A DNA stretch of 64,000 nucleotides from positions 188,001-252,000 of the forward strand of contig JAJEKV010000340.1 in assembly GCA_021234155.1 (NCBI GenBank), read 5' to 3'. The notes beneath the pieces are model-generated. The model was given only the letters and a program-made list of their open reading frames with translations. It made no database searches and was not told the origin of the DNA. The position numbers and the translations under genes were made by a program. The number at the start of each line of letters is the position of its first letter. Position 1 is the stretch's first letter. Origin of the DNA: Isoetes taiwanensis (taxonomy: Eukaryota > Streptophyta > Lycopodiopsida > Isoetales > Isoetaceae). Below are positions 39,413-49,124 of this stretch, one piece after another.

Positions 39413-40468
39413 AGCATCAATATTTGGGAATTGAGATAACAGAAAATTACAGATGGAATACAGCAGTAGATAAGAGAGTTGTTGGTGGAAAGAAAGCTTT
39501 ATACGCAATGCAAGCTAAATGTAGAACAATTCAGCTATGGGACTGGTCCATGCGGCTTCATTTATATCGAGCTTTAGTTATGCTTGTAATATTGTATGGA
39601 TGCCAGATATGGGGACCGGGTTTAGCAAGAAAAAAGTGGAAAGATATAGAAGCAGTCCAAAAGCGCTATCTAATGGATGAGCTCGGAGTTAAACTCCAAA
39701 CACCATATGCCATGATGCTTGCTGAAGTTGGTATGTTGCCATTAGAGGGAGAGGCAATCTATCAATACCTTGTTTATGTAACCAGAGTTAAAGCCTTACC
39801 ACATGAAAGGCTACCATATAAGGCAACGGAAGAAAGCAAGGAAAATGGTTGGTATGCAGATGGAGAATTATGGCTGCAAAGATGGAATATTAGTATGAAC
39901 GATATGCCATCACGAGAAGAAGCTATTCGAGACCTTGTCAGGACCAAAGTGATCGAGAAATTATGGGCCAACCCACAAGGCAAGATGGACTTTTACAGAC
40001 GTGAAATAAATCCCATGGTTATGTACACAGCACAACAATATTTGATAGACCATCTGCCTATGTCATCTAGGCACCAGATTTGTCGGATGAGGGTTAGTTC
40101 CCATCACCTACAAGTCGAGTGTGGAAGGTGGCATAAATTACCAAGGTCCAGTCGCATATGTCAGGTGTGTCAGACAGGGGAAGTGGAGGACGAGCATCAC
40201 GTTTTGCTTAGTTGTGCAGCTTATACATCTGTAAGAGAGCGACACAAGATCCAGGAAACAGATTGTGTGAATATTTATACTTTTTTTCAGTTGCCATCAT
40301 GGAAACTAGCAAATTTTCTCACGGAAATGTTGCTTGTTCGTGATGCACAACTAAATAAGTAGCCTAGGTCATAAGGTTTTTTAAGAAGTGCGCCTACTAT
40401 GTAAACATTTCGTCTCCTAGACCGTAGGGTCTTTAAGAGATCGTGAATAATCAATTCAATTCAATTCA
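39413..40468 (+). mobile_element. 5'-truncated LINE inserted in the transposase gene
   Basis: The 312-codon frame 39424-40362 (preceded by YLGIE in the same frame) covers the post-catalytic part of a LINE ORF2. It contains YRWNTAVDKRVVGGKKALYA, LYRALVMLVILYGCQIWGPG, and then the C-terminal WHKLPRSSRICQVCQTG with DEHHVLLSCAAY (zf-RVT type). The catalytic YADD region is absent. After the stop comes a short 3' UTR, CCGTAGGGTCTTTAAGAGAT and a TCAATTCAATTCAATTCATT tail. Host coding is present on both sides, so the insertion is secondary. No target-site duplication was recognised. Confidence 0.85.
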
Positions 40469-41929
40469 TTTACAGACTTCATCCAATGTTTTGATGGAAA
40501 CCTTCAGGTCTAAAGCAAAGGAGTTTGTGACACATAATTTCAGGTATAAATGGTAGCAAGCCATGTTTAGACAACTACTGAACAGGTTTGCTGATGATAC
40601 TATTGTATATGCACCTCACATATAGAAGGGATCCTGAGACACAAGAAATGATCAAGGAAGAACATTTTTATATATCTGATGACAGAAATGATTATTTGTT
40701 TGTGCAGCATTGCTTTCTCTTATACAATCATTGGATGTAAGAGAAGGAAATCACTTTGAAGATGCATTATGTCTTCTCAGATGGTGCAGCCTCACAATTC
40801 AAAGGTAAAAAATCATTTTACTTTGATGCTAGATTCAAATCTTTAACAGGTTTAGACATTTGGTGCTCTGGCCATGGGAAGGGAGAACATGATGGTATAG
40901 GAGCAGTAATAAAGAGGGCTTTGAGAGCAGCACAGTTGAAGGGCAACAAGATGACCAATGCACAGGAGGTGGTGGAATGGCTAAAGCAGTACATCTCAAC
41001 AGCAGCACCCACAACATATAAAAAAAAGATTCAAACTGTAAGTAGAACTTTTTGGGGGGTTGAAATAGGACAAGTGGACAGAAAAAATCAGTGGGAAGCA
41101 CGTCTTATTGAAGGATATAGAAACCTTCATTGTTTCCATGGGTGTTCAAATCACATGACACATTTACAGGTCAGAAACCTCTCTTGCTTTTGCACATATT
41201 GTTTAGATTTGAATTGGGAATCTTGCCCCAATGTATCATATACTAAGAAGTTTGAACTAGTTGTGGTACAGCCCATCAAAGCTATTATTGAAGAAGAAGT
41301 ACATGATGAAGGAGAAGAAGCATATATTGGCAGCGCTGACTTATGTAGCATGCAAGTATCTATAGGTGATGTCTTTGCAGTGGTAGCTCCAAATAACAAT
41401 CACGAGAATGTGAAATTCTACCTTATCCTATGTACCAAAGCTAAGTACTTGGTGTTAGAAGACTTTGTAGATATGCAAGGGCAAAAGTTTGTGAAAGGGG
41501 ATGAGGTCATAGAAGGGACATACTATGAGAAGTTGGTGAATTGTAAATCCAGCTACAAGTTTTGTAGAGGAAATAAAGCAATTGTTTATGCCACTCAAGT
41601 TGCAAAGAACAAAATCAGGTTGGTTGAAGCAAAGCATGTTCTTAAGCGGGGAGTGGTTTACACTCTAAGTGCCAAAGAAGAACAAGATATTCTAGAGAGG
41701 CTTCCCACGTTGTTGGAATAGTGGAAAGAGCAATTATGTAAAGGGTACTGTATAGATACTTTTATGAATATAAAGAAGTTTCTGTATTTTGCATTCTCAT
41801 TTTTTATGCTTCAGTTACAGAATTTTGTACTCGAATGTTGAATGAATTCCAAATTTCAATCAATTTCAATTGTTGGTGTTTCATAGTATTTTAAATTGCT
41901 GGTATATAAACAGGGCACTGAGGCCAATT

Positions 41930-42495
41930 TACAAGGTAAAACATCTAAGTACAAGGTATAACAAAACCAATTTACAAGGTACAACAGAATTAGAAAAAGA
42001 GACAAGGCACAAATTTACACAAATTTACAGAAAGGCACAAGGCCATCTTCCACATTAAAGAAGGCACTAAGGCCTGGATTACAGAAGGCACAAGGCCTGG
42101 ATTACAGTCGGCACAAGGCCATTACAATTAAAGGCACTAAGGCCTGGATTAAACAAAAGGCACAAGGTCTGGATTAAACTGAAGGCACAAGGTATAATAA
42201 AAAGGTATTACAAAACCAATTGATTAAAACAGAAAACAAAACCATAATACTTGACATGTAATAAATCAGAGAATTTTCAGAAAGGCACAAGGCCATCATA
42301 TATTACAATAGGCACTAAGGCCACGTGTTACACAAGGGTTTCAAACCATTACATTTCAAAGGCACTAAGGCCTGTTTCACAGAAGGGTCATTACAAAGAA
42401 AGGCATTAAGGCCATTACAAAGAAAGGCACTAAGGCCTATAGCATCTGTTTTTAAAAAAAATTACAAAGGCACAAAAGGCCTGTTTCTGAAGAAC
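41930..42495. repeat. Degenerate AAGGCACTAAGGCC / AAGGCACAAGGCC array
   Basis: About twenty imperfect copies of AAGGCAC(T)AAGGCCTGGATTA or shorter versions, alternating 'cactaagg' and 'cacaagg', start from TACAAGGTA words near 41930 and run to 42495. The array begins about 200 bp after the transposase stop codon. It is non-coding and highly variable in unit length (13-40 bp). Confidence 0.85.
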
Positions 42496-42649
42496 TTGAT
42501 CAAAAAAAAAAAAAAGCAAAACATGTCTTCATGAGCTGCCGAGACTTCAAGCTTCATCTGTAAGAAAAGTTCAGAAAGTTAGAAAGCTCTATGGGAAAGA
42601 AAGCAAAAAATGAAATTGCGTGCGACTTACTCTCCAGCCAATTTTGAAA

Positions 42650-43099
42650 TTAAAAAAAAATGTCTTCTTCTTCTAGGTCCGGGTCTTCTTCTTCGCTGGT
42701 CGTCTCAGATTCGCTCCAGACCTCATCTGCTGAATCATACTGCTGCTCTTCGGAGGAATCCACGTCAGAGGAATCCACTTCTGAAGAATCCACCTCAGAA
42801 GAAAGCTCAGAAAGAGAGTATTCAGATTTCTTTGGAATCGGAGTCGCTTGTATTCAGCCGCTTGCTCTCGGCCAAATGTAATTGGTCGACATTAATTCTT
42901 CAAGGTCTTCTTTGGGCTCCTGCAAAGGAATTATCCAAGAACCTATGCCATAACTAGCGAGGACCTCTGCCAAAGATAAGGAAATTAAGGACCGACGTTT
43001 GGAAGGGCCAGGGGCAAGGGAAGCAGAGCGGGAGCGGGAGCGGCAGCGCTTCGACATTCTGTTTGGGAGAATTGGACGATGCTTCTCCCTCACGACCAT
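42650..43099 (-). pseudogene. Small bipartite protein: basic Arg/Ser N-terminus, acidic C-terminus
   Basis: The minus-strand frame from ATG at 43099 reads through RCRSRSRSASLAPGPSKRR, a hydrophobic patch (SLAEVLASYGIGSWIIPL) and LEELMSTNYIWPRASG. It meets a TGA at 42856-42854 and continues in the same frame as a strongly acidic Glu/Ser/Asp tail (SEVDSSEVDSSDVDSSEE, TSEEEDPDLEEEDIFF) to TAA at 42650. Total 149 codons with the one internal stop. The plus strand over the tail is Ser-rich and open, which is its shadow. No family recognised. Its place between the two convergent genes suggests a third protein of the transposon. Confidence 0.5.
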
Positions 43100-43329
43100 A
43101 GCCTATAAAGACTGGCGTGAAATTAATTTCGTAGGCTACGATTTTAGGATTTTCGTACCATTAGTATCTTAATCGTAATGATTTAGTAGGATACGAAGTG
43201 AAATGTAATTACCTCGAAATGACCATAATTTTATTTTCTAAAACATTACAAAAAAAAAAAAATTATCTATCCTAAAATGGCCATTCTTTTTTGGACACCA
43301 ATCATCTTATGTTGGCTTGGCACTTGTTT

Positions 43330-45080
43330 AATAATTGTAATTATAATTAGTTAGTGTAAATTGCTTGTTGACTTCAAAATTGTTGACTTACGCTTCACCA
43401 AACATGTTGGTCAATGAAAGTCAAATATGTAACAAAGGGGGTAATTCACACTTGTTGACTTGAAAATTGTTGTCTTACATAATATGCCTTAACATAATGC
43501 ATAGAATAGCATATGTCAAAATTGTTGCCTTACGCTTTACCAAATGCTTGGGGGTGATTCACACTTGTTGACTTGAAAATTGTTGACTCACGCTTTATGA
43601 AACATTGGTCAATGAAAGTAAAACTTTAGCTTAGGGGTGATTCATACTTGTTGACTTGAAAATTGTTGACTTACGCTTTACCAAAGATGTTGGTCAATAA
43701 AAGTCAAACATTTTGCTTGGGGGTGATTCACACTTCTTGACTTGAAAGTTGTTGACTTACACAATATGCCTTAACATAATGCATAGAATAGCATAGGTCA
43801 AAACTGTTGACTTATGCTTTACCAAATGCTTGGGGGTGATTCACACTTGTTGACTTGAAAATTGTTGACTCACGCTTTACCAAACATGTTGATCAATGAA
43901 AGTAAAACTTTAGCTTAGGGGTGATTCATACTTGTTGACTTGAAAATTGTTGACTTTGTTGTACCAAAGGCGTTGGTCAATAAAAAGTCAAACATTTTGC
44001 TTGGGGTGATTCGGACTTCTTGACTTGAAAGTTGTTGACTTACACAATATCCGTGAACATAATGCATAGAATAGCATAGGTCAAAACTGTTGACTTATGC
44101 TTTACCAAATGCTTGGGGGTGATTCATACTTGTTGACTTAAAAATTGTTGACTCACGCTTTACCAAACATGTTGGTCAATGAAAGTCAAACTTTAGCTTA
44201 GGGGTGAAAATTGTTGAATTACACAATATGCCTTAACATAATGCATAGAATAGCATAGGTCAAAATTGTTGCCTTACGCTTTACCAAATGCTTGGGGGTG
44301 ATTCACACTTGTTGACTTGAAAATTGTTGACTCACGCTTTTACTGAAACATTTTGGTCAATGAAAGTAAAACTTTAGCTTAGGGGTGATTCATACTTGTT
44401 GACTTGAAAATTGTTGACTTACGCTTTACCAAAGATGTTGGTCAATAAAAGTCAAATATTTTGCTTGGGGGTGATTCACACTTCTTGACTTGAAAGTTGT
44501 TGACTTACACAATATGCCTTAACATAATGCATAGAATAGCATAGGTCAAAACTATTGACTTATGCTTTACCAAATGCTTGGGGGTGATTCACACTTGTTG
44601 ACTTGAAAATTGTTGACTCACGCTTTATCAAACATGTTGGTCAATGAAAGTAAAACTTTAGCTTAGGGGTGATTCATACTTGTTGACTTGAAAATTGTTG
44701 ACTTATGCTGTACCAAAGATGTTGGTCAATAAAAGTCAAACATTTTGCTTGGGGGTGATTCAGACTTCTTGACTTAAAAGTTGTTGACTTACACAATATG
44801 CCTTAACATAATGCATAGAATAGCATAGGTCAAAACTGTTGACTTATGCTTTACCAAATGCTTGGGGGTGATTCACACTTGTTGACTTGAAAATTGTTGA
44901 CTCACGCTTTACCAAACATGTTGGTCAATGAAAGTCAAACTTTAGCTTAGGGGTGAAAATTGTTGACTTACACAATATGCCTTAACATAATGCATAGAAT
45001 AGCATAGGTCAAAATTGCATAGGTACACAATATGCCTTAACATAATCCATTCATTTGGCATTTGTTGATTTGGCAATTGT
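43330..45080. repeat. W-box-rich satellite, ~283-bp higher-order unit
   Basis: The higher-order repeats can be tracked by CTTGGGGGTGATTCA. Its G-run starts at 43550, 43832, 44115, 44294, 44580 and 44864, spacings of 282, 283, 179, 286 and 284; the 179 is a shortened unit. Each full unit has about three subunits with TTGACTTGAAAATTGTTGACT and ends with ACACAATATGCCTTAACATA and ATGCATAGAATAGCATAGGT. TTGAC, the W-box core, occurs several times per unit in one orientation. There are no spacers of unique sequence, so it is not CRISPR-like. Confidence 0.95.
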
Positions 45081-45179
45081 TGATTTGGTAACATGTGGAA
45101 CATTGAATGCATGTGGGATATTTGAGCCCATTACTAAAAAAAAGGGTGGACGAGGATTACATTTTGAAAGGTCATGACA

Positions 45180-45212
45180 CTCTGGCCTGTAACTGAAGAT
45201 TACAAGCCAGAG
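45180..45212. other. 13-bp-stem hairpin after the satellite
   Basis: CTCTGGCCTGTAA (45180-45192) pairs with TTACAAGCCAGAG (45200-45212), with one G-T mismatch and a 7-base loop. It lies between the satellite and the 3' end of the RING gene, so it could take part in 3'-end formation or protect against convergent transcription. That role is inference. Confidence 0.8.
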
Positions 45213-45479
45213 AGCCATAGCCTTTCATCATCTAATCTCTATACACACTCTTCAATGAAGCAGCAAAAAACTATTTATATATGCGCACGAATTTTGTAAT
45301 ATATGCATGTGGGATATTGCTAACTTTGTGTTAGGTTTGTGCTAATTTTGGGGTTGCTTTTTTTATAATTTTGGGAACTGCATACCAGAGAATTATAAAG
45401 TTCTTTAAACGTTTGTGGTGTTGATGAACACCAAATTGCAATAAAAAAGGGATCTAGTATTTCAAAAACATACAACAGT

Positions 45480-47843
45480 TTAGGACAAGTCCATGGTCTT
45501 TAGTACCTCTAACACTTTTGTGCTTTTCTCATCATACTGATTTCGAAAATGCACAGACCTCTGTACATAAGCCATTACGTTCACTTCTGTTATTAGCTTC
45601 TCCAAGTAAGGTATCATAGTCTTCAACAGGTAATCACCGTCATTTATGTCAGGCATGAAGGACCTTGGTGTGATGCAGGAATCTGCATTATTCTTAAAAT
45701 TCACGTACCTGTAAGGATCAATCATTGTCCTCATGCTAAATTCTGGACATTTCTCATAAACTTTTGTGAGTTTTTTGATGTAGCAAGAAGTTCCTCCATT
45801 CATTTTCAAAGGATGCACCATCCATTTGAAAATAAACTTATCCACTAAGGACTGAGGAATGAAAGACCTCAGGCAGCTAATCACTGAGTGATTGGAAGAC
45901 CATATACCAACAGCAAAATGTTCGGTGATTTAAAATCGTGAATCAGACCGGCGGCCCGACAAAGAAGAACCTCTTTTCTTGATGGAAGAAGTTGGACACC
46001 TTCCACCACATCAGGTACTGCTTTAGCCTTTTTGGAAACCTTGTACAGGAAATCCTCTGGCTCATTAACCAGAAGCTTTTTGCCAACAACACTAGCACTG
46101 TGCAATGACAACTATTAGAGAAATTATATCAATACAACAGGCAGAAAGAAACACACTAGAATCACCTTAGTTTCTTAGTTATTGATCTGGATGGAGCTCG
46201 TTTGATGGAGGAAACCTGCTTGGAATTATTCTTAGAAGGAGATTCTCCAACTGATGCCAAATCAGTTTCTTCCTCTGTGATTGTCTTCTCCACCACGTTT
46301 GTCCAAATTGGAAACATAATCATCTATATTCTTCAACACTGCTTCACATTCTTCATCTATTACTTGCACAACATTGTCTTCAATTCTGTTAGAAATGTCA
46401 CTATAGAGTTTGAAATATCCAAACTTGAGCCTGCATAATTCAAATTATCAAACTAAATAAGTACTTATAGAAGAAAAATCCAAAGTAGTTATACTTCACA
46501 AGAATAACTTACTTTTCAGTCTTTTACAACTATTACTTTGTTCAGCATTGTCTCTCTTCAAGTTTGGGCTTGTGGAAAATAATAAAGTGCAATCTTCAAT
46601 GGATTGCATAATTATGTCAGGCTCCTCCAAGTCAGCAGGTGTGCTTAATGATGGATCTTGACTCTTTTCAATGGACTGCACTGCACTATAATTGGGAGCA
46701 GATTCCATTGCAGATCTACCTGGAAGTCCAATGGACCTGAACCAATTATGAGGCATCTGGCTCTCACAAGAGGGACAAGTTGATCTCTTTGAGAAACATA
46801 TGTAAGCGAAAATTGAATGAAAACTGTGCATGCAATGTGCAACAATAGCTGAGACACAAAGTGGGTCATAGGCATATGTACAGAAAGAACAACTTTGTAA
46901 TTTTGCAAATGCTACGGTAGAGCATTTTGGATGTTCCAAAAATGGAATGTTGAGTTACAGTCCAGACATCTTATTTAGAGATGAAGCTATTTCTTTCAAC
47001 TTCTCCAGCCTTGGTTGGAGTCTATGTTCTTCGTCTTCTGCCTGTTTAAAAATAAAAAGAATGATGAAGCAGAAAGAAAAAGTATTGAGCACTATGTAAT
47101 TGCAAAGGTCATTAGCAATTACCCCTTTGTGAATTTCCTCCATACTCTTGTATGCTGTTGTCGCCTCCAAAAGTTCCTTTTCCTTGGAAACCAACATTGA
47201 CGACAAGAATGTAATGACACTGGAGTGCTCACACCTGGCCTTTGCTGCTTCAATTTGCTGTTTTGCAGCATCCACCTCGTAACTGCACTTCTTCCACAAC
47301 TTCCTTTTTTCCTTCATTTCACTGGCTGCACTTTTAACTCTAACATTCAAGTCATCCTTCTGCTTATCTAACTCAGCAATCAAGGAGTTGATGACAGAAT
47401 AGTCCACTACACAACCAACAACGTTTGTATGAGGAAACTGACTCATACTCATCTTCTTTCTCAACCTTAGCTGTAACACTTTTCTTCGTTTTAACCACAA
47501 ATGACTGCCAGTTAATCTTTTGTCATCTCACATGCAAAGTGAATGCCCGTGCAAAAAACTTCCCAATCTCTCCAACACAAACATCAGTTCTTTGGTAACG
47601 TCTTCTGTAGATGTTCACAAACTGATCCTCAAATAGTGGATTCATTCGACTAGACTTATAAATTTGCTTGGTACCCACCAGTTTTACACAACCAAATATT
47701 TTGCTTATCTCATCTTCAGCCACATCTGCCGTTCTTACATCTGAAGAGGTCATGCCCTCAGAAGGCAACACAGATGTGTCAAACATCCTCCTTGCTTCCT
47801 CTTCGTCTATGGTCACTTTAGGTTGAGTTTTCTTTGTTGCCAT
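45480..47843 (-). pseudogene. Spliced coiled-coil / RING-like protein, second transposon gene
   Basis: Exon A 47843-47523 (MATKKTQPKVTIDEEEARRM...), exon B 47500-47123 (coiled coil, e.g. LIAELDKQKDDLNVRVKSAA), intron 47122-47042, exon C 47041-46513, exon D 46430-46166, exon E 46097-45480. Introns B/C, C/D and D/E have GT-AG borders. Exon C has a RING-like pattern (CSFC, then HCMHSFHSIF, then CPSCESQMP). Exon E encodes a conserved-looking C-terminal domain (FLYKVSKKAKAVPDVVEG, then SMRTMIDPYRYVNFKN). Breaks: an unresolved A/B junction, a TAA at 46957-46955 within exon C, and frameshifts near 46295 and 45924. The last is repaired exactly if CCGAAC is read as CCAGAAC. Likely an accessory protein of the element; no named family recognised. 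Confidence 0.55.
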
Positions 47844-48640
47844 TCTATCCCTGCACCAGCTTTGAAATTATATATCACTGGAAGTTCTTCATTGTGTATG
47901 CAAAAAGCTAAACCAATCCAAATCATAGCACTAAGTATCCTGAATAGTATTAACTCTAAGAGCTTAGCAATGAACTGCTACTTTTTCCAAATAATTACTA
48001 ATTGTCATCAACACCAATTACCTTGGGCCTACTGTCTGCAAAATAGCAAATGCTTAGCATGTCATGCTAAATAGCAGCTAACTCTTTCTAACTTAGCACT
48101 AAACTTCATCTTCTTAGCAACCGTCGCTAATAACAATTTGAGCCTGCAAGTGTAGCACAAAATTTGCGTTCTTAATGTAACCTGCTACTTAGCAAATGTT
48201 GCCTGCAAACATAGAATAAAATCACTAAGTAACTCGGGTACACAGCATATACTAACTAGCAAGTACTGCCTGCGAAATATAGTACCAATATAACCTGTTA
48301 GCATAAACATAGTACCAAATGCTTAACTCGTTAGCATCAACTACTGAACTTGCACGACCAAACATTACTGCGTTGTACTTTCCGCTGATGCCAAGCCCAA
48401 AAAATTCGAGCTTGAAATATCACACTAATAAAGAGATGAATCAAAGCAAGATGGAATGCAATCCTCCACACCTGCTACATTAACCTTTGTCTTCAATATA
48501 GAAGCATGAAATATAATAGAATGAAACCATTTCCACATTACTTACCATTCCCAAAGATTTGTCAACAAAGATTAGATGCTTACCACTAAAACAACTTTTT
48601 TTGAGTCTGAGAAATTGTTCAGACAAGTAATTTGATCCGA
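47844..48640. other. Upstream region of the RING-like gene
   Basis: Rich in TTAGCA/TAGCAA words (47950-48330), resembling the GTTAGT/TTAGCA-rich intron of the transposase gene and including the near-identical 19-mer at 48093. A 67-codon minus-strand frame at 48480-48683 might be a 5' exon, but nothing connects it to 47843. Confidence 0.45.
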
Positions 48641-48935
48641 GCTCTTTACCAAGCAGGGTAATGGGATCTCGATTGTCTGGCAATCAATTGTTTAGAATGG
48701 TACAAATAACCGAATTCGATAATTACTGCTGTGGAAGTAGCACAGTCACAGCAATTTAATCTGGCCAGTTAACCAAGCAGGGAAATGGGATCGCGATTGG
48801 GGATTTTGTTGAATCTAATGACTGGCAATTGTTTAGAATGGTACAAATAACGGATTTCGATAATTACTGTTGTAGGAGCAGTACAGTCACAGCAATTTGA
48901 TCCGGCCAGTTAACCAAGCAGAGTACGTGGATCTC
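48640..48935. repeat. Subterminal tandem repeats, ~130 bp
   Basis: Two full copies and a partial one share GGCAATTGTTTAGAATGGTA, CAAATAAC.GA.TTCGATAA, AGTCACAGCAATTTGATC (or TTTAATC) and GGCCAGTTAACCAAGCAG, followed by ATGGGATC.CGATTG. Tandem repeats just inside a terminus are typical binding sites for transposase or accessory proteins in several DNA transposon superfamilies. Here they lie 190-480 bp from the proposed right end. Confidence 0.85.
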
Positions 48936-49124
48936 GATGGGGAGCAGCTATGTTTCTGAATCCGATCCAAGAAACTCCAAGAAAGAAGGAAAGGAGGAAA
49001 TGTTCGACGGTTTAGGATCCCATGGGCGGGATTTAGTGCTAAAATAAAATTCAAAAATTCAGTTAAACCCCCTTGCAGGGCTAAAAATGGCGTCATTTAT
49101 GCCACCCGTAGCGTGCGAGGACCC

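Larger units (their letters stand above)
38075..41721 (+). pseudogene. Spliced transposase-like protein with zinc clusters and DDE-like core
   Basis: Exon 1 (38075-38368, 98 codons, basic; WPLGGRKKRMDSLSQEVIEK) ends at a GT donor. The intron runs to 38915, and exon 2 continues in phase (TEFFTSFKQDNPDVQIKQ). A one-base slip near 39110 leads into a Cys/His-rich part (HCECKIC, then MVCPKPEGEEWHNEACL, CGVDKMERCPKE). A LINE (39413-40468) interrupts next. Coding resumes with FVTHNFRYKWQAMFRQLLNR, then a degraded first-Asp region. The clean 321-codon frame 40756-41721 follows: FSDGAASQFKGKKSF, HGKGEHDGIGAVIKRAL, a second Cys cluster (LSCFCTYC, CFHGCSNHMTH) and a C-terminal domain. D...D...E spacing fits an RNase H fold. 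Similar SDG/HGKG.xDG proteins occur, as I recall, in invertebrate genomes as uncharacterised proteins. Confidence 0.6.
37508..49124. mobile_element. Candidate 11.6-kb DNA transposon with DDE-like transposase and accessory genes
   Basis: Proposed from content rather than from known ends. Left end GGGTCCTCGCATGATACG (37508) and right end, read on the minus strand from 49124, GGGTCCTCGCACGCTACG match at 16 of 18 bases; both later reach CATTTTTAG. Inside are a plus-strand transposase-like gene (38075-41721), a small minus-strand protein (42650-43099), a satellite (43.3-45.1 kb), a minus-strand coiled-coil/RING gene (45480-47843) and subterminal ~130-bp repeats (48640-48935). The transposase intron and the DNA upstream of the RING gene share TTAGCACTAAACTT.ATCT, tying the two halves together. 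No target-site duplication is evident. It is dead as written. Confidence 0.5.

Noticed and set aside
43330-45080. CRISPR-like regular repeat
   Set aside because: Units are long and contiguous, with no unique spacers or cas genes, in plant DNA. It is a satellite.
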